10,321 nucleotides of DNA from DATJLQ01 sp035509415 (GTDB taxonomy: Bacteria > Pseudomonadota > Alphaproteobacteria > JACZXZ01), in NCBI GenBank assembly GCA_035509415.1, contig DATJLQ010000080.1, positions 1 through 10,321 on the forward strand. The letters run 5' to 3'. Of this stretch, positions 1-7,163 are shown piece after piece (positions within the stretch are counted from its first letter, which is position 1; each line of letters opens with the position of its first letter). A program made the position numbers and the translations under genes. The notes beneath the pieces are model-generated. The model searched no databases and was not told the origin of the DNA. It was given only the letters and a program-made list of their open reading frames with translations.

Positions 1-14
1 CTCCGGAGTGCTCG

Positions 15-1073
15 ATGACCGCCGACGTCGCGCTGAAATCGACCGACCGCCCCGCCCTTTCCCATCCCTTCCCCGATCCGCCCGCGCCCGGCGCCACGAT
101 CGAGGTCGCGCCCGGCATCCATTGGCTGCGGATGCCGCTCCCCTTCGCGCTCGACCACATCAATCTGTGGCTCGTGGCCGACGGCGAGGGCTGGAGCATC
201 GTCGATACCGGCTTCGGCCGGGGCGACGAGACGCGGGCTCTTTGGCAGCGCGTGCTCGATGCGACCCTCGGCGGAAAGCCGGTCGAGCGCGTGATCGTGA
301 CCCATTTCCATCCCGACCATATCGGCCTCGCGGGCTGGCTGTGCGAGCGCTTCGGCGTCGAGCTGTGGATCTCCCAGGCCGAATTCCTCACGGCGCAAGT
401 CGTGCGCGGCGGGCTCGCCGCGGGCGACATCGAGAAGCGGGTCGAGCATTACCGGAGGAACGGCCTCGCGGGCGAGGCGCTCGAAGGCTTCCGTAGCCGC
501 AGCAACTATTACCGCGACACCGTCTCGCCGCTGCCCGCGCGCTACCGGCGCATCGTGCCCGGCGAGGCGATCGAGATCGACGGCAAGCCCTGGCGCGCGA
601 TCCTGGGCGAGGGCCACGCGCCCGAGCATATCTGCCTGTTCGGCCGCGATCTCGGCATCCTCATCTCGGGCGACCAGGTGCTGCCCAAGATCACGACCAA
701 TGTGAGCGTATGGCCGGACCAGCCCGATGCGGACCCGCTGAAGCTCTATCTCGAGAGCCTCGCGAATTTCCGCCCGCTACCCCACGACACGCTGGTGCTG
801 CCGTCCCATGGGCTGCCCTTCTACGGGCTCCATGCGCGCCTCGATTTTCTCGCGGCCCATCACGAAGAGCGCCTCGACGTCGCGCTTGCCGCCTGCGTTA
901 CACCCAAGAGCGCGGCCGAGATCATCCCGGTCCTGTTCCGGCGCAAGCTCGATCAACACCAGCTCGGCTTCGCCATGGGCGAATCCCTCGCCCATCTCCA
1001 TTATCTCGCGGGCCAGGGCCGCGTGCGCCGCACGCTCGACGCCGACGGCATCTACCGTTTCCAACGCGTCTGA
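15..1073 (+). CDS. MBL-fold metallo-hydrolase
   Basis: This 352-residue protein belongs to the metallo-beta-lactamase fold superfamily, whose members are usually two-metal hydrolases. The metal-binding signature is THFHPDH (H97, H99, D101, H102), followed by further likely ligands H201 (GEGHAPEH), D220 (ISGDQ) and H265 (PSHG). All expected ligands are present, so it should be active. VDTGFG near residues 64-69 is the usual strand-turn before the first helix. The C-terminal part from about residue 285 looks like the small helical/winged extension found in glyoxalase II-like and LACTB2-like members. The substrate cannot be told from sequence; thioester, lactone or nucleic-acid hydrolysis are all known in the superfamily. 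No signal peptide is visible, so it is probably cytoplasmic. The ATG at 15 is chosen because GGAG (5-8) lies six bases upstream. The truncated VOC gene follows on the same strand. Family sure, substrate unknown. Confidence 0.93.
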   Translation: MTADVALKSTDRPALSHPFPDPPAPGATIEVAPGIHWLRMPLPFALDHINLWLVADGEGWSIVDTGFGRGDETRALWQRVLDATLGGKPVERVIVTHFHPDHIGLAGWLCERFGVELWISQAEFLTAQVVRGGLAAGDIEKRVEHYRRNGLAGEALEGFRSRSNYYRDTVSPLPARYRRIVPGEAIEIDGKPWRAILGEGHAPEHICLFGRDLGILISGDQVLPKITTNVSVWPDQPDADPLKLYLESLANFRPLPHDTLVLPSHGLPFYGLHARLDFLAAHHEERLDVALAACVTPKSAAEIIPVLFRRKLDQHQLGFAMGESLAHLHYLAGQGRVRRTLDADGIYRFQRV

Positions 1074-1117
1074 GGGCGGCTTGGCGCCGGGTGCGGCGCG
1101 GGTCTATCCTCCGCGCC

Positions 1118-1324
1118 TTGGCGCCGACCAACCCTGAACCGCCCTTCGCGATCCGCGGCATCGATCACGTCGTGCTGCGCGTACGCGATCTCGACCGGGT
1201 GACGCGCTTCTATCGCGACGTGCTCGGCTGCGCGCTCGCCGCCGCTCCGGCCCGTCATGGCCGGGTTCAGCCCGGCCATCCACGTCGTGAATTGCATGGA
1301 TGCCCGGACCAAGTCCGGGCATGA
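1118..1324 (+). pseudogene. Truncated VOC (glyoxalase/bleomycin-resistance fold) protein
   Basis: The frame from TTG 1118 (or GTG 1091) encodes a typical first module of a VOC-superfamily protein: IDHVVLRVRDLDRVTRFYRD then VLGCAL. H17 of IDHV is the usual first metal ligand. Intact family members run to about 120-150 residues. Here the homology stops after about 40 codons, where a 98-bp palindromic repeat begins (1231). The frame then reads through repeat DNA and ends at TGA 1322-1324. I found no continuation of the domain between or beyond the two repeats in any frame before msrB on the other strand. The second half, with the other metal ligands, is therefore gone and the gene should be non-functional. 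The gene starts 44 bases after the MBL-fold stop on the same strand and may once have been co-transcribed with it. The exact end of true coding sequence (about 1230-1240) is uncertain. Confidence 0.72.
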
Positions 1325-1328
1325 CGAC
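1231..1328. repeat. Palindromic interspersed repeat, copy 1
   Basis: This is a 98-bp element that recurs 148 bp downstream with three mismatches. It contains two strong hairpins. The first is ATGGCCGGG (1257-1265), loop TTCAG, CCCGGCCAT (1271-1279). The second is ATGCCCGGAC (1300-1309), loop CAA, GTCCGGGCAT (1313-1322). A weaker central pairing is CATCCA with TGGATG. The ends are also related as inverted repeats (CGTCATGGCCGGG near the left end, CCCGGGCATGACG-like at the right end). It has no coding capacity of its own. Similar arms are scattered in many alphaproteobacterial genomes; I know this only as a general pattern and did not search. It sits exactly at the break in the VOC gene. Confidence 0.88.
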
Positions 1329-1378
1329 GTGGGAAACAAGGCGAACCCCAGGATACGGCTATCGCTCAAGGTCGTCCT

Positions 1379-1476
1379 CGCGCTCGCCGCCGCTCCGGCC
1401 CGTCATGGCCGGGTTTAGCCCGGCCATCCACGTCGTGAATTGCATGGATGCCTGGAACAAGTCCGGGCATGACGAC
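1379..1476. repeat. Palindromic interspersed repeat, copy 2
   Basis: This is the second copy of the 98-bp element, in direct orientation, separated from copy 1 by 50 bp of unrelated DNA (1329-1378). The first hairpin is intact with loop TTTAG instead of TTCAG. In the second hairpin the left arm reads ATGCCTGGA against TCCGGGCAT, so one pair becomes a G-T wobble and a tenth pair is lost. The two copies therefore differ mostly in one stem arm. It lies 40 bp beyond the msrB stop codon, where its hairpins could also end or protect the msrB transcript; that role is inference, since no T-run follows. Confidence 0.88.
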
Positions 1477-1516
1477 TGCGGCGCGATGGGGCCGAAGCTG
1501 GAATCGGGCGTGAGCG

Positions 1517-1939
1517 CTATTTCTTCGCGACGAGCTTCAGCGCCGCCGAGTTCATGCAATAGCGCTCGCCCGTGGGCTCGGGCCCGTCGGGAAACACGTG
1601 GCCGAGATGGGCGTCGCAACGCGGGCACAGAACCTCGGTGCGCGTCATGAACAGGCTTCGGTCGGTCTTGGTCGCGACCGCGTCGGGGGCGACCGGCGCC
1701 CAGAAGCTCGGCCAGCCGGTGCCGGACTCGAACTTGGTCTTCGACTCGAACAAGGGCTGGCCGCAGCACACGCACACATAAGTGCCGGGCGCTTTCGTGT
1801 TCCAATATTCGCCGGTGAAGGCGCGCTCGGTGCCGTGGTGGCGTGCGACGCGATATTGCTCGGGCGAAAGCTGGGCGCGCCACTCGGCGTCGCTCTTGAC
1901 GATCTTCTCCACGACCTTCTCGGTAGGCTTTCCGTCCAT
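1517..1939 (-). CDS. msrB: Peptide-methionine (R)-S-oxide reductase MsrB
   Basis: MsrB reduces the R epimer of methionine sulfoxide in proteins, normally recycled by thioredoxin. The 140-residue protein is a complete single-domain cytoplasmic form. Two zinc CxxC pairs are present (C56/C59 in CVCC, C105/C108 in CPRC). GTGWPSF (residues 73-79), HLGHVF and the catalytic cysteine motif RYCMN (C128) follow in the expected order. The position that holds the resolving cysteine in E. coli MsrB (SGCGW) is threonine T74 here (SGTGW). Reduction must therefore use another cysteine, such as the extra C58, or an external thiol. The ATG at 1939 is preceded by AGGAGG with a five-base gap. That site overlaps the stop of the AhpD-like gene upstream, which suggests translational coupling. 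It is the last gene of the tadA / AhpD-like / msrB run. Confidence 0.97.
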   Translation of the reverse strand: MDGKPTEKVVEKIVKSDAEWRAQLSPEQYRVARHHGTERAFTGEYWNTKAPGTYVCVCCGQPLFESKTKFESGTGWPSFWAPVAPDAVATKTDRSLFMTRTEVLCPRCDAHLGHVFPDGPEPTGERYCMNSAALKLVAKK

Positions 1940-1944
1940 CGCCG

Positions 1945-1950
1945 CCTCCT
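1945..1950 (-). promoter_or_regulatory. Strong Shine-Dalgarno of msrB overlapping the upstream stop codon
   Basis: On the minus strand the sequence reads TAGGAGGCGGCG followed by ATG. The AGGAGG is a full anti-16S match five bases before msrB. Its first two bases (AG) are also the last two bases of the TAG that ends the AhpD-like gene (1949-1951). Ribosomes ending the upstream gene would stop on the initiation site of msrB, so the two proteins are probably made together. Confidence 0.8.
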
Positions 1951-2419
1951 ACTCGGCCGCCTTCGCGTGGCGCGAGCGGTATTTGCCCGGCGGTGCCCGG
2001 AACGCGATCATGAGCCGGTTCCACGCGTTGATGAGCACGATCGCCATCGAGAGATCGACCAGCTCCTTCTCCGAAAACTGGCCGCGCGCCTCACCGTAGA
2101 CCGCGTCGGGCACGTGGTCCTCGCTGACGCGCGTCAACGCCTCGCACCAGGCGAGGGCCGCGCGCTCGCGCGCCGAATAGTTGGGCGATTCGCGCCAGGC
2201 ATCGAGGAGATAGAGGCGCTCCTCGCTCTCGCCGAGCGCGCGCGCGTCCTTGGTGTGCATGTCGAGGCAGAAGGCGCAGCCGTTGATCTGGGACGCGCGG
2301 ATCTTGACCAGCTCAAGCAGCAAGGGCTCGAGGCCCGATTTCTCGACGTACGCGCTCAACTCGTAAAGCGGCCGCGCCGCCTCGGGCGCCGTCTTCGTCA
2401 GGTTGATACGTAGATCCAT
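1949..2419 (-). CDS. Carboxymuconolactone decarboxylase / AhpD-like family protein
   Basis: This 156-residue protein is an all-helical member of the CMD/AhpD superfamily. It carries the redox signature NGCAFCLDMHTKDAR, with CxxC cysteines C48 and C51 and H55, the Cys-x-x-Cys-x-x-x-His arrangement of the peroxidase-linked AhpD group. True gamma-carboxymuconolactone decarboxylases lack this CxxC, so thiol-disulfide or peroxidase activity is more likely than ring-cleavage metabolism. The later segment ALAWCEALT (C92) and DLSMAIVLINAWNR is also typical of the family. There is no signal peptide, so it is cytoplasmic. The ATG at 2419 has a good GGGAGG about five bases upstream. The gene begins 25 bp after the tadA stop and ends nine bases before the msrB start, which fits a single mRNA. 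The linkage to msrB supports an oxidative-stress role (inference); the partner protein is unknown. Confidence 0.9.
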   Translation of the reverse strand: MDLRINLTKTAPEAARPLYELSAYVEKSGLEPLLLELVKIRASQINGCAFCLDMHTKDARALGESEERLYLLDAWRESPNYSARERAALAWCEALTRVSEDHVPDAVYGEARGQFSEKELVDLSMAIVLINAWNRLMIAFRAPPGKYRSRHAKAAE

Positions 2420-2444
2420 GCCCGCCTCCCGCTCGTATTTCGCT

Positions 2445-2933
2445 CTAGCCGTCCGCCGCGGCGGGCGCGCGCCGCGCGCGGAAGAACGCCTTCAAAAGTT
2501 CGCCCGCCCGCTCGGCCTCGACCCCGCCTGAGATCTCGGGCCGATGATGGCAGGTCGGCAGCGTGAAAAAGCGCGCGCCGTTCTCGACCGCGCCGCCCTT
2601 CGGATCGTAGGCCCCGAAACAGAGACGGCGTATGCGCGCGAAGGAGATGGCCGCCGCGCACATGGCGCACGGCTCGAGGGTGACGTAGAGATCGAACCCC
2701 TCGAGCCGGCCCATGCCGAGGGTGGCACAAGCGGCCCGGATCGCGATCATCTCGGCATGGGCCGTCGGGTCCCGAAGCGCCACGGTGCGGTTGGCGCTCG
2801 CGGCGACCACCGCGCCCTCAGGGCCGACGATGACGCAGCCCACCGGCACTTCCTCGCGCGCGGCCGCGGCCGCGGCGAGGTCGAGGGCCTGGGCCATGAA
2901 TCGCGGGTCGCAACCGGGCTCGGGGTTCGCCAT
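2445..2933 (-). CDS. tadA: tRNA-specific adenosine deaminase TadA
   Basis: TadA converts adenosine 34 of tRNA-Arg(ACG) to inosine and is generally essential in bacteria. The cytidine-deaminase-fold zinc site is complete. With the ATG at 2933, the protein has 162 residues, HAE gives H59 and the catalytic proton carrier E61, and PCAMC gives C89 and C92. EEVPVG and DPTAHAE (alternative nucleoside deaminases share these), and the RLCFGAYDPKGGAVENG stretch, match bacterial TadA closely. The start is unsettled because none of the candidates has a good ribosome site. They are GTG 2960, ATG 2933 and ATG 2897. I prefer 2933 because a TTGACG-containing promoter candidate would place the transcript start near it. 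It is the first gene of a minus-strand run with the AhpD-like gene and msrB, and is divergent from the amidotransferase gene. Function secure, exact start about even odds. Confidence 0.93.
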   Translation of the reverse strand: MANPEPGCDPRFMAQALDLAAAAAAREEVPVGCVIVGPEGAVVAASANRTVALRDPTAHAEMIAIRAACATLGMGRLEGFDLYVTLEPCAMCAAAISFARIRRLCFGAYDPKGGAVENGARFFTLPTCHHRPEISGGVEAERAGELLKAFFRARRAPAAADG

Positions 2934-2939
2934 GGCGGG

Positions 2940-2968
2940 ACCATGCGGCGCGCCCGACACGTCGTCAA
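2940..2968 (-). promoter_or_regulatory. Weak candidate promoter for tadA
   Basis: On the minus strand TTGACG (2963-2968, five of six to the sigma-70 -35 consensus) is followed by 17 bases and CATGGT (2940-2945), which matches TATAAT only three of six. Transcription would start at about 2933, at the preferred tadA ATG, giving a leaderless message. The -10 is poor, so this is a suggestion only. Confidence 0.25.
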
Positions 2969-3011
2969 GGGCGGGCGTCGTCCAAGGGTGCCCGCGTTGC
3001 CTACGGGCCGC

Positions 3012-3040
3012 TTGGACTTTGGCGCCGTCGGCCCTACATT
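3012..3040 (+). promoter_or_regulatory. Candidate promoter for the amidotransferase gene
   Basis: TTGGAC (3012-3017), a 17-base spacer and TACATT (3035-3040) form a plausible sigma-70-type promoter in the 114-bp divergent gap between tadA and the amidotransferase gene. The -10 ends seven bases before the ATG at 3048, and no Shine-Dalgarno is visible in GCGCGCC just upstream. Transcription would therefore begin at or next to the start codon, giving a leaderless mRNA, a mode that is common in alphaproteobacteria. The hexamers are moderate matches only. Confidence 0.4.
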
Positions 3041-3047
3041 GCGCGCC

Positions 3048-3785
3048 ATGAATCGACCCCGGAAGCGGCGCGGATCCTCACGCCCGGCCATCGGCCTTAC
3101 CCTCGATTCCGAGGCGCCGGGCGGCTATTCGAAGCTGCCCTGGTACGCGCTCCGGCAGAACTACGCCGAGACCGTGGCGCGGCACGGCGGCTTGCCCATC
3201 CTCCTGCCCCACGAGCCGAGCCGCGTCGAGGATTACCTCGACCGGCTCGACGGGCTCGTGGTCACGGGCGGCGCCTTCGACGTCGACCCGGCCTTGTTCG
3301 GCGCCGCCGCGCGTCATCCGAGCGTCACCACCAAGGACGCGCGCACGCGCTTCGAGCTCGCGATCCTGAAGCGCGCTCTGAAGCGCGACTTGCCGGTGCT
3401 CGGCATTTGCGGCGGCCAGCAATTGCTCAACGTGGCGCTGGGCGGAACCCTCATCCAGCACATTCCGGACGAGGTCGAGGGTGCCCTCGCCCACGAGCAG
3501 CCCAACCCGCGCACCGAGCCCGGGCACGTGGTGCATGTCGAGCCCGGGACGCTGTTGCGCAAGATCACCAGGCGCGACACGCTCGCGGTCAATTCCGCCC
3601 ATCACCAGGCGGCGAAGAAGGTGGGGAAGGGTGTCGTCGTCAACGCACGCGCCGAGGACGGCGTCATCGAGGGGATCGAGCATCCCGGCTACCGCTTCTG
3701 CCTCGGCGTGCAGTGGCACCCGGAATATCTCATCGACCCGGGCGACGGCCGGATCCTCGCGGCCTTCGTCGCCGCGGCGGCGTGA
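3048..3785 (+). CDS. Gamma-glutamyl-gamma-aminobutyrate hydrolase family protein (peptidase C26)
   Basis: This 245-residue cytoplasmic protein is a stand-alone class I glutamine amidotransferase domain of the PuuD/peptidase C26 type, which cleaves gamma-glutamyl amides such as gamma-glutamyl-GABA. The nucleophile elbow is GICGGQQLLN with C121. The other catalytic residues are H224 and E226 in VQWHPE. VVTGGAFDVDP (71-81), LGGTLIQHI (131-139) and NSAHHQA (182-188) are hallmark stretches of this subfamily. The N-terminus is short and basic (MNRPRKRRG) and not a signal peptide. The ATG at 3048 is chosen because the family domain (PAIGLTL) starts at residue 13. No putrescine-pathway genes lie nearby, so the PuuD reaction is not supported by context; degradation of other gamma-glutamyl compounds is equally possible. 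It is followed by the pseudouridine synthase after one base, so the two are very likely co-transcribed. Confidence 0.92.
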   Translation: MNRPRKRRGSSRPAIGLTLDSEAPGGYSKLPWYALRQNYAETVARHGGLPILLPHEPSRVEDYLDRLDGLVVTGGAFDVDPALFGAAARHPSVTTKDARTRFELAILKRALKRDLPVLGICGGQQLLNVALGGTLIQHIPDEVEGALAHEQPNPRTEPGHVVHVEPGTLLRKITRRDTLAVNSAHHQAAKKVGKGVVVNARAEDGVIEGIEHPGYRFCLGVQWHPEYLIDPGDGRILAAFVAAAA

Positions 3786-3786
3786 G

Positions 3787-4581
3787 ATGAGCGAGCCCGG
3801 GGATGCGGGCGGCGAGCGCATCGCGAAGCGCCTCGCGCGCGCCGGCCTCTGCTCGCGGCGCGAGGCGGAGCGCTGGATCGAGGCGGGGCGCGTCGCGGTC
3901 GATGGCGTCGTGCTGAAGTCGCCCGCCACGATCGTGACCGAGGCGAGCGCCATCGCGGTCGACGGCAAGCCGATCCCCGAGCCCGAGCGGCCGCGCCTTT
4001 TCCGCTACCACAAGCCCGAGGGACTGGTCACCACGAACCGCGACCCCGAAGGCCGGCCCACCGTGTTCGAGCGCCTGCCCAAGGATCTGCCGCGCCTCGT
4101 CTCGATCGGGCGCCTCGACATCGCGTCCGAGGGGCTGTTGCTGCTCACCAACGACGGCGAGCTCGCGCGTCATCTGGAATTGCCCACGACCGGCTGGCGC
4201 CGCCGCTATCGCGTGCGCGTCTATGGCACGGTCGAGGAGCCAGCGCTCAAGTCCCTCGGCCGCGGAGTCACCGTCGCGGGCGTCGAATACGGGCCGATCG
4301 AGGCCCAGATCGACGCGCGCCAAAGCGAGGGCGGCCGCTCCAACACCTGGCTCGTCGTCACCTTGCGCGAGGGGAAGAACCGCGAAGTGCGCCGCGTGCT
4401 CGAGCATCTGGGCCTGAAGGTGAGCCGGCTCATCCGCACGGCCTACGGCCCGTTCGAGCTCGGCGATCTCCCGCGCGGCGCCGTCGAGGAGGTGCCGCGG
4501 AAGCATCTCCGCGAGCAGGTCGGCGCCATCTACAAGACCCTGCGTATCAAGGCCGAGCGCCATGCGCATCGTGGCGGGTAG
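3787..4581 (+). CDS. rluB: RsuA/RluB/E/F-family rRNA pseudouridine synthase
   Basis: The enzyme isomerises a uridine in rRNA to pseudouridine. RluB of E. coli acts on 23S U2605, and single alphaproteobacterial members are usually assigned to this branch, but RluE, RluF or RsuA specificity cannot be excluded. Of 264 residues, about 10-58 form an S4 RNA-binding domain (RLARAGLCSRREAERWI, GRVAVDG). The catalytic domain starts with HKPEG (75-79) and has the GRLD motif with catalytic D111, then LLLLTNDG. REGKNREVRRV (194-204) and GPFELGDLPRG are the conserved C-terminal features. The ATG lies one base after the amidotransferase TGA (TGAGATG), and the gene overlaps rsmD by 20 bases, so translation is probably coupled along the row. 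The last 15 or so residues are basic and of low complexity. Confidence 0.95.
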   Translation: MSEPGDAGGERIAKRLARAGLCSRREAERWIEAGRVAVDGVVLKSPATIVTEASAIAVDGKPIPEPERPRLFRYHKPEGLVTTNRDPEGRPTVFERLPKDLPRLVSIGRLDIASEGLLLLTNDGELARHLELPTTGWRRRYRVRVYGTVEEPALKSLGRGVTVAGVEYGPIEAQIDARQSEGGRSNTWLVVTLREGKNREVRRVLEHLGLKVSRLIRTAYGPFELGDLPRGAVEEVPRKHLREQVGAIYKTLRIKAERHAHRGG

Positions 4582-5149
4582 CCATCGCGGCCGCGCGATC
4601 GAGGCGCCGCCGGGCCTCGAGGTGCGCCCGACCTCGGACCGGGTGCGCGAAAGCCTGTTCAACATCCTCGCGCACGGAAAATTCGCGGCGGACGTGCCGT
4701 TGGACGGCGCGCTCGTGCTCGATGCCTTCGCGGGATCGGGTGCCTTGGGCCTCGAGGCGCTCTCGCGCGGCGCCGCGCACGCGGTGTTTCTCGACCAGGC
4801 ACTCGCGGCCCTCCAGGGCATCGAGCGCAACGTCGCGTCCCTCAAGGAGCAGGCGCGCGCGACCCTCGTGCAAGCGGATGCCTTGAAGCCGCCACTGCCG
4901 TCCAAGGTACGCGGCGATCCGGCACCACGCACGCTCGTCGTTCTCGACCCGCCCTATCGGAGCGGCTTGGCGGCACCGGCACTCGCCGCACTCGCGGAAG
5001 CGGGCTGGCTCGCGCCGGGTGCTCTCGCCGCGATCGAGCTCGAGGCGAGCGAGGCGTTCGCGTTACCCGAGGGCTTCACGCGCGCGGACGAGCGGAGATA
5101 CGGGAAGACGAGGATTGTATTTGCACGTTGGGGGACGGTCGCGGGCTAG
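4562..5149 (+). CDS. rsmD: 16S rRNA (guanine(966)-N(2))-methyltransferase RsmD
   Basis: RsmD adds a methyl group from S-adenosylmethionine to N2 of G966 in 16S rRNA during 30S assembly. At 195 residues it has the usual length. MRIVAGSHRGR at the start, RPTSDRVRESLFNIL (22-36), the SAM-binding motif I DAFAGSGALGLEALSRGA (54-71) and the catalytic DPPY (129-132) are all present. The ATG at 4562 gives the canonical family N-terminus, which fixes the start inside the end of the pseudouridine synthase gene. No strong Shine-Dalgarno is visible, consistent with coupling to the upstream gene. RsmD and the RluB-type synthase side by side is a common alphaproteobacterial arrangement, and both act on rRNA. 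Nothing follows it on this strand; mutL converges on it. Confidence 0.97.
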   Translation: MRIVAGSHRGRAIEAPPGLEVRPTSDRVRESLFNILAHGKFAADVPLDGALVLDAFAGSGALGLEALSRGAAHAVFLDQALAALQGIERNVASLKEQARATLVQADALKPPLPSKVRGDPAPRTLVVLDPPYRSGLAAPALAALAEAGWLAPGALAAIELEASEAFALPEGFTRADERRYGKTRIVFARWGTVAG

Positions 5150-5348
5150 GGAAGAGCAACCTCGTCGACCTAGGACGCGAGTCGAGCGACGAAAAGAATA
5201 CCGCTAGAACGAGAAAAATAACACGTCATTCTCGGAACACTTGCGGCTGATCGGGTTAACGATAGATAATCGCGTTTGCGTGGGTAATTCACGCGGTTGA
5301 AGCCGCACTGCAGGTGGCAAGCCCGCGCTTAACGTCCTTCGGTTCTCA
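5150..5348. other. A/T-richer convergent intergenic spacer between rsmD and mutL
   Basis: About 200 bp between the converging ends of rsmD and mutL is clearly richer in A and T than the flanking genes. I see no gene in it. It holds small dyads: CGAGAA (5210-5215) with TTCTCG (5229-5234) around 13 bases, GCGTG (5278-5282) with CACGC (5290-5294) around seven bases, and GCGG (5293-5296) with CCGC (5303-5306). None has a proper T-run on either strand, so a factor-independent terminator is not supported, although transcripts from both sides must end here. TTGCGG (5241-5246) and GATAAT (5265-5270), 18 bases apart, are promoter-like on the plus strand but point into the 3' end of mutL. Confidence 0.6.

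Positions 5349-7159
<1,811 letters not shown>

Positions 7160-7163
<4 letters not shown>

Noticed and set aside
1231..1476. Insertion sequence or CRISPR array
   Set aside because: There is no transposase frame, and only two units 148 bp apart with a single 50-bp gap. That fits a palindromic interspersed element, not an array.
1359..2024. Long minus-strand open frame across the second repeat and msrB
   Set aside because: It is out of frame with the clear MsrB protein and its lower part is a translation of the palindromic repeat. The same peptide appears from copy 1 (1052-1369), a known type of spurious repeat translation.
5210..5234. Hairpin CGAGAA/TTCTCG as a terminator
   Set aside because: The stem is only six pairs with a 13-base loop and there is no T-run following it on either strand.
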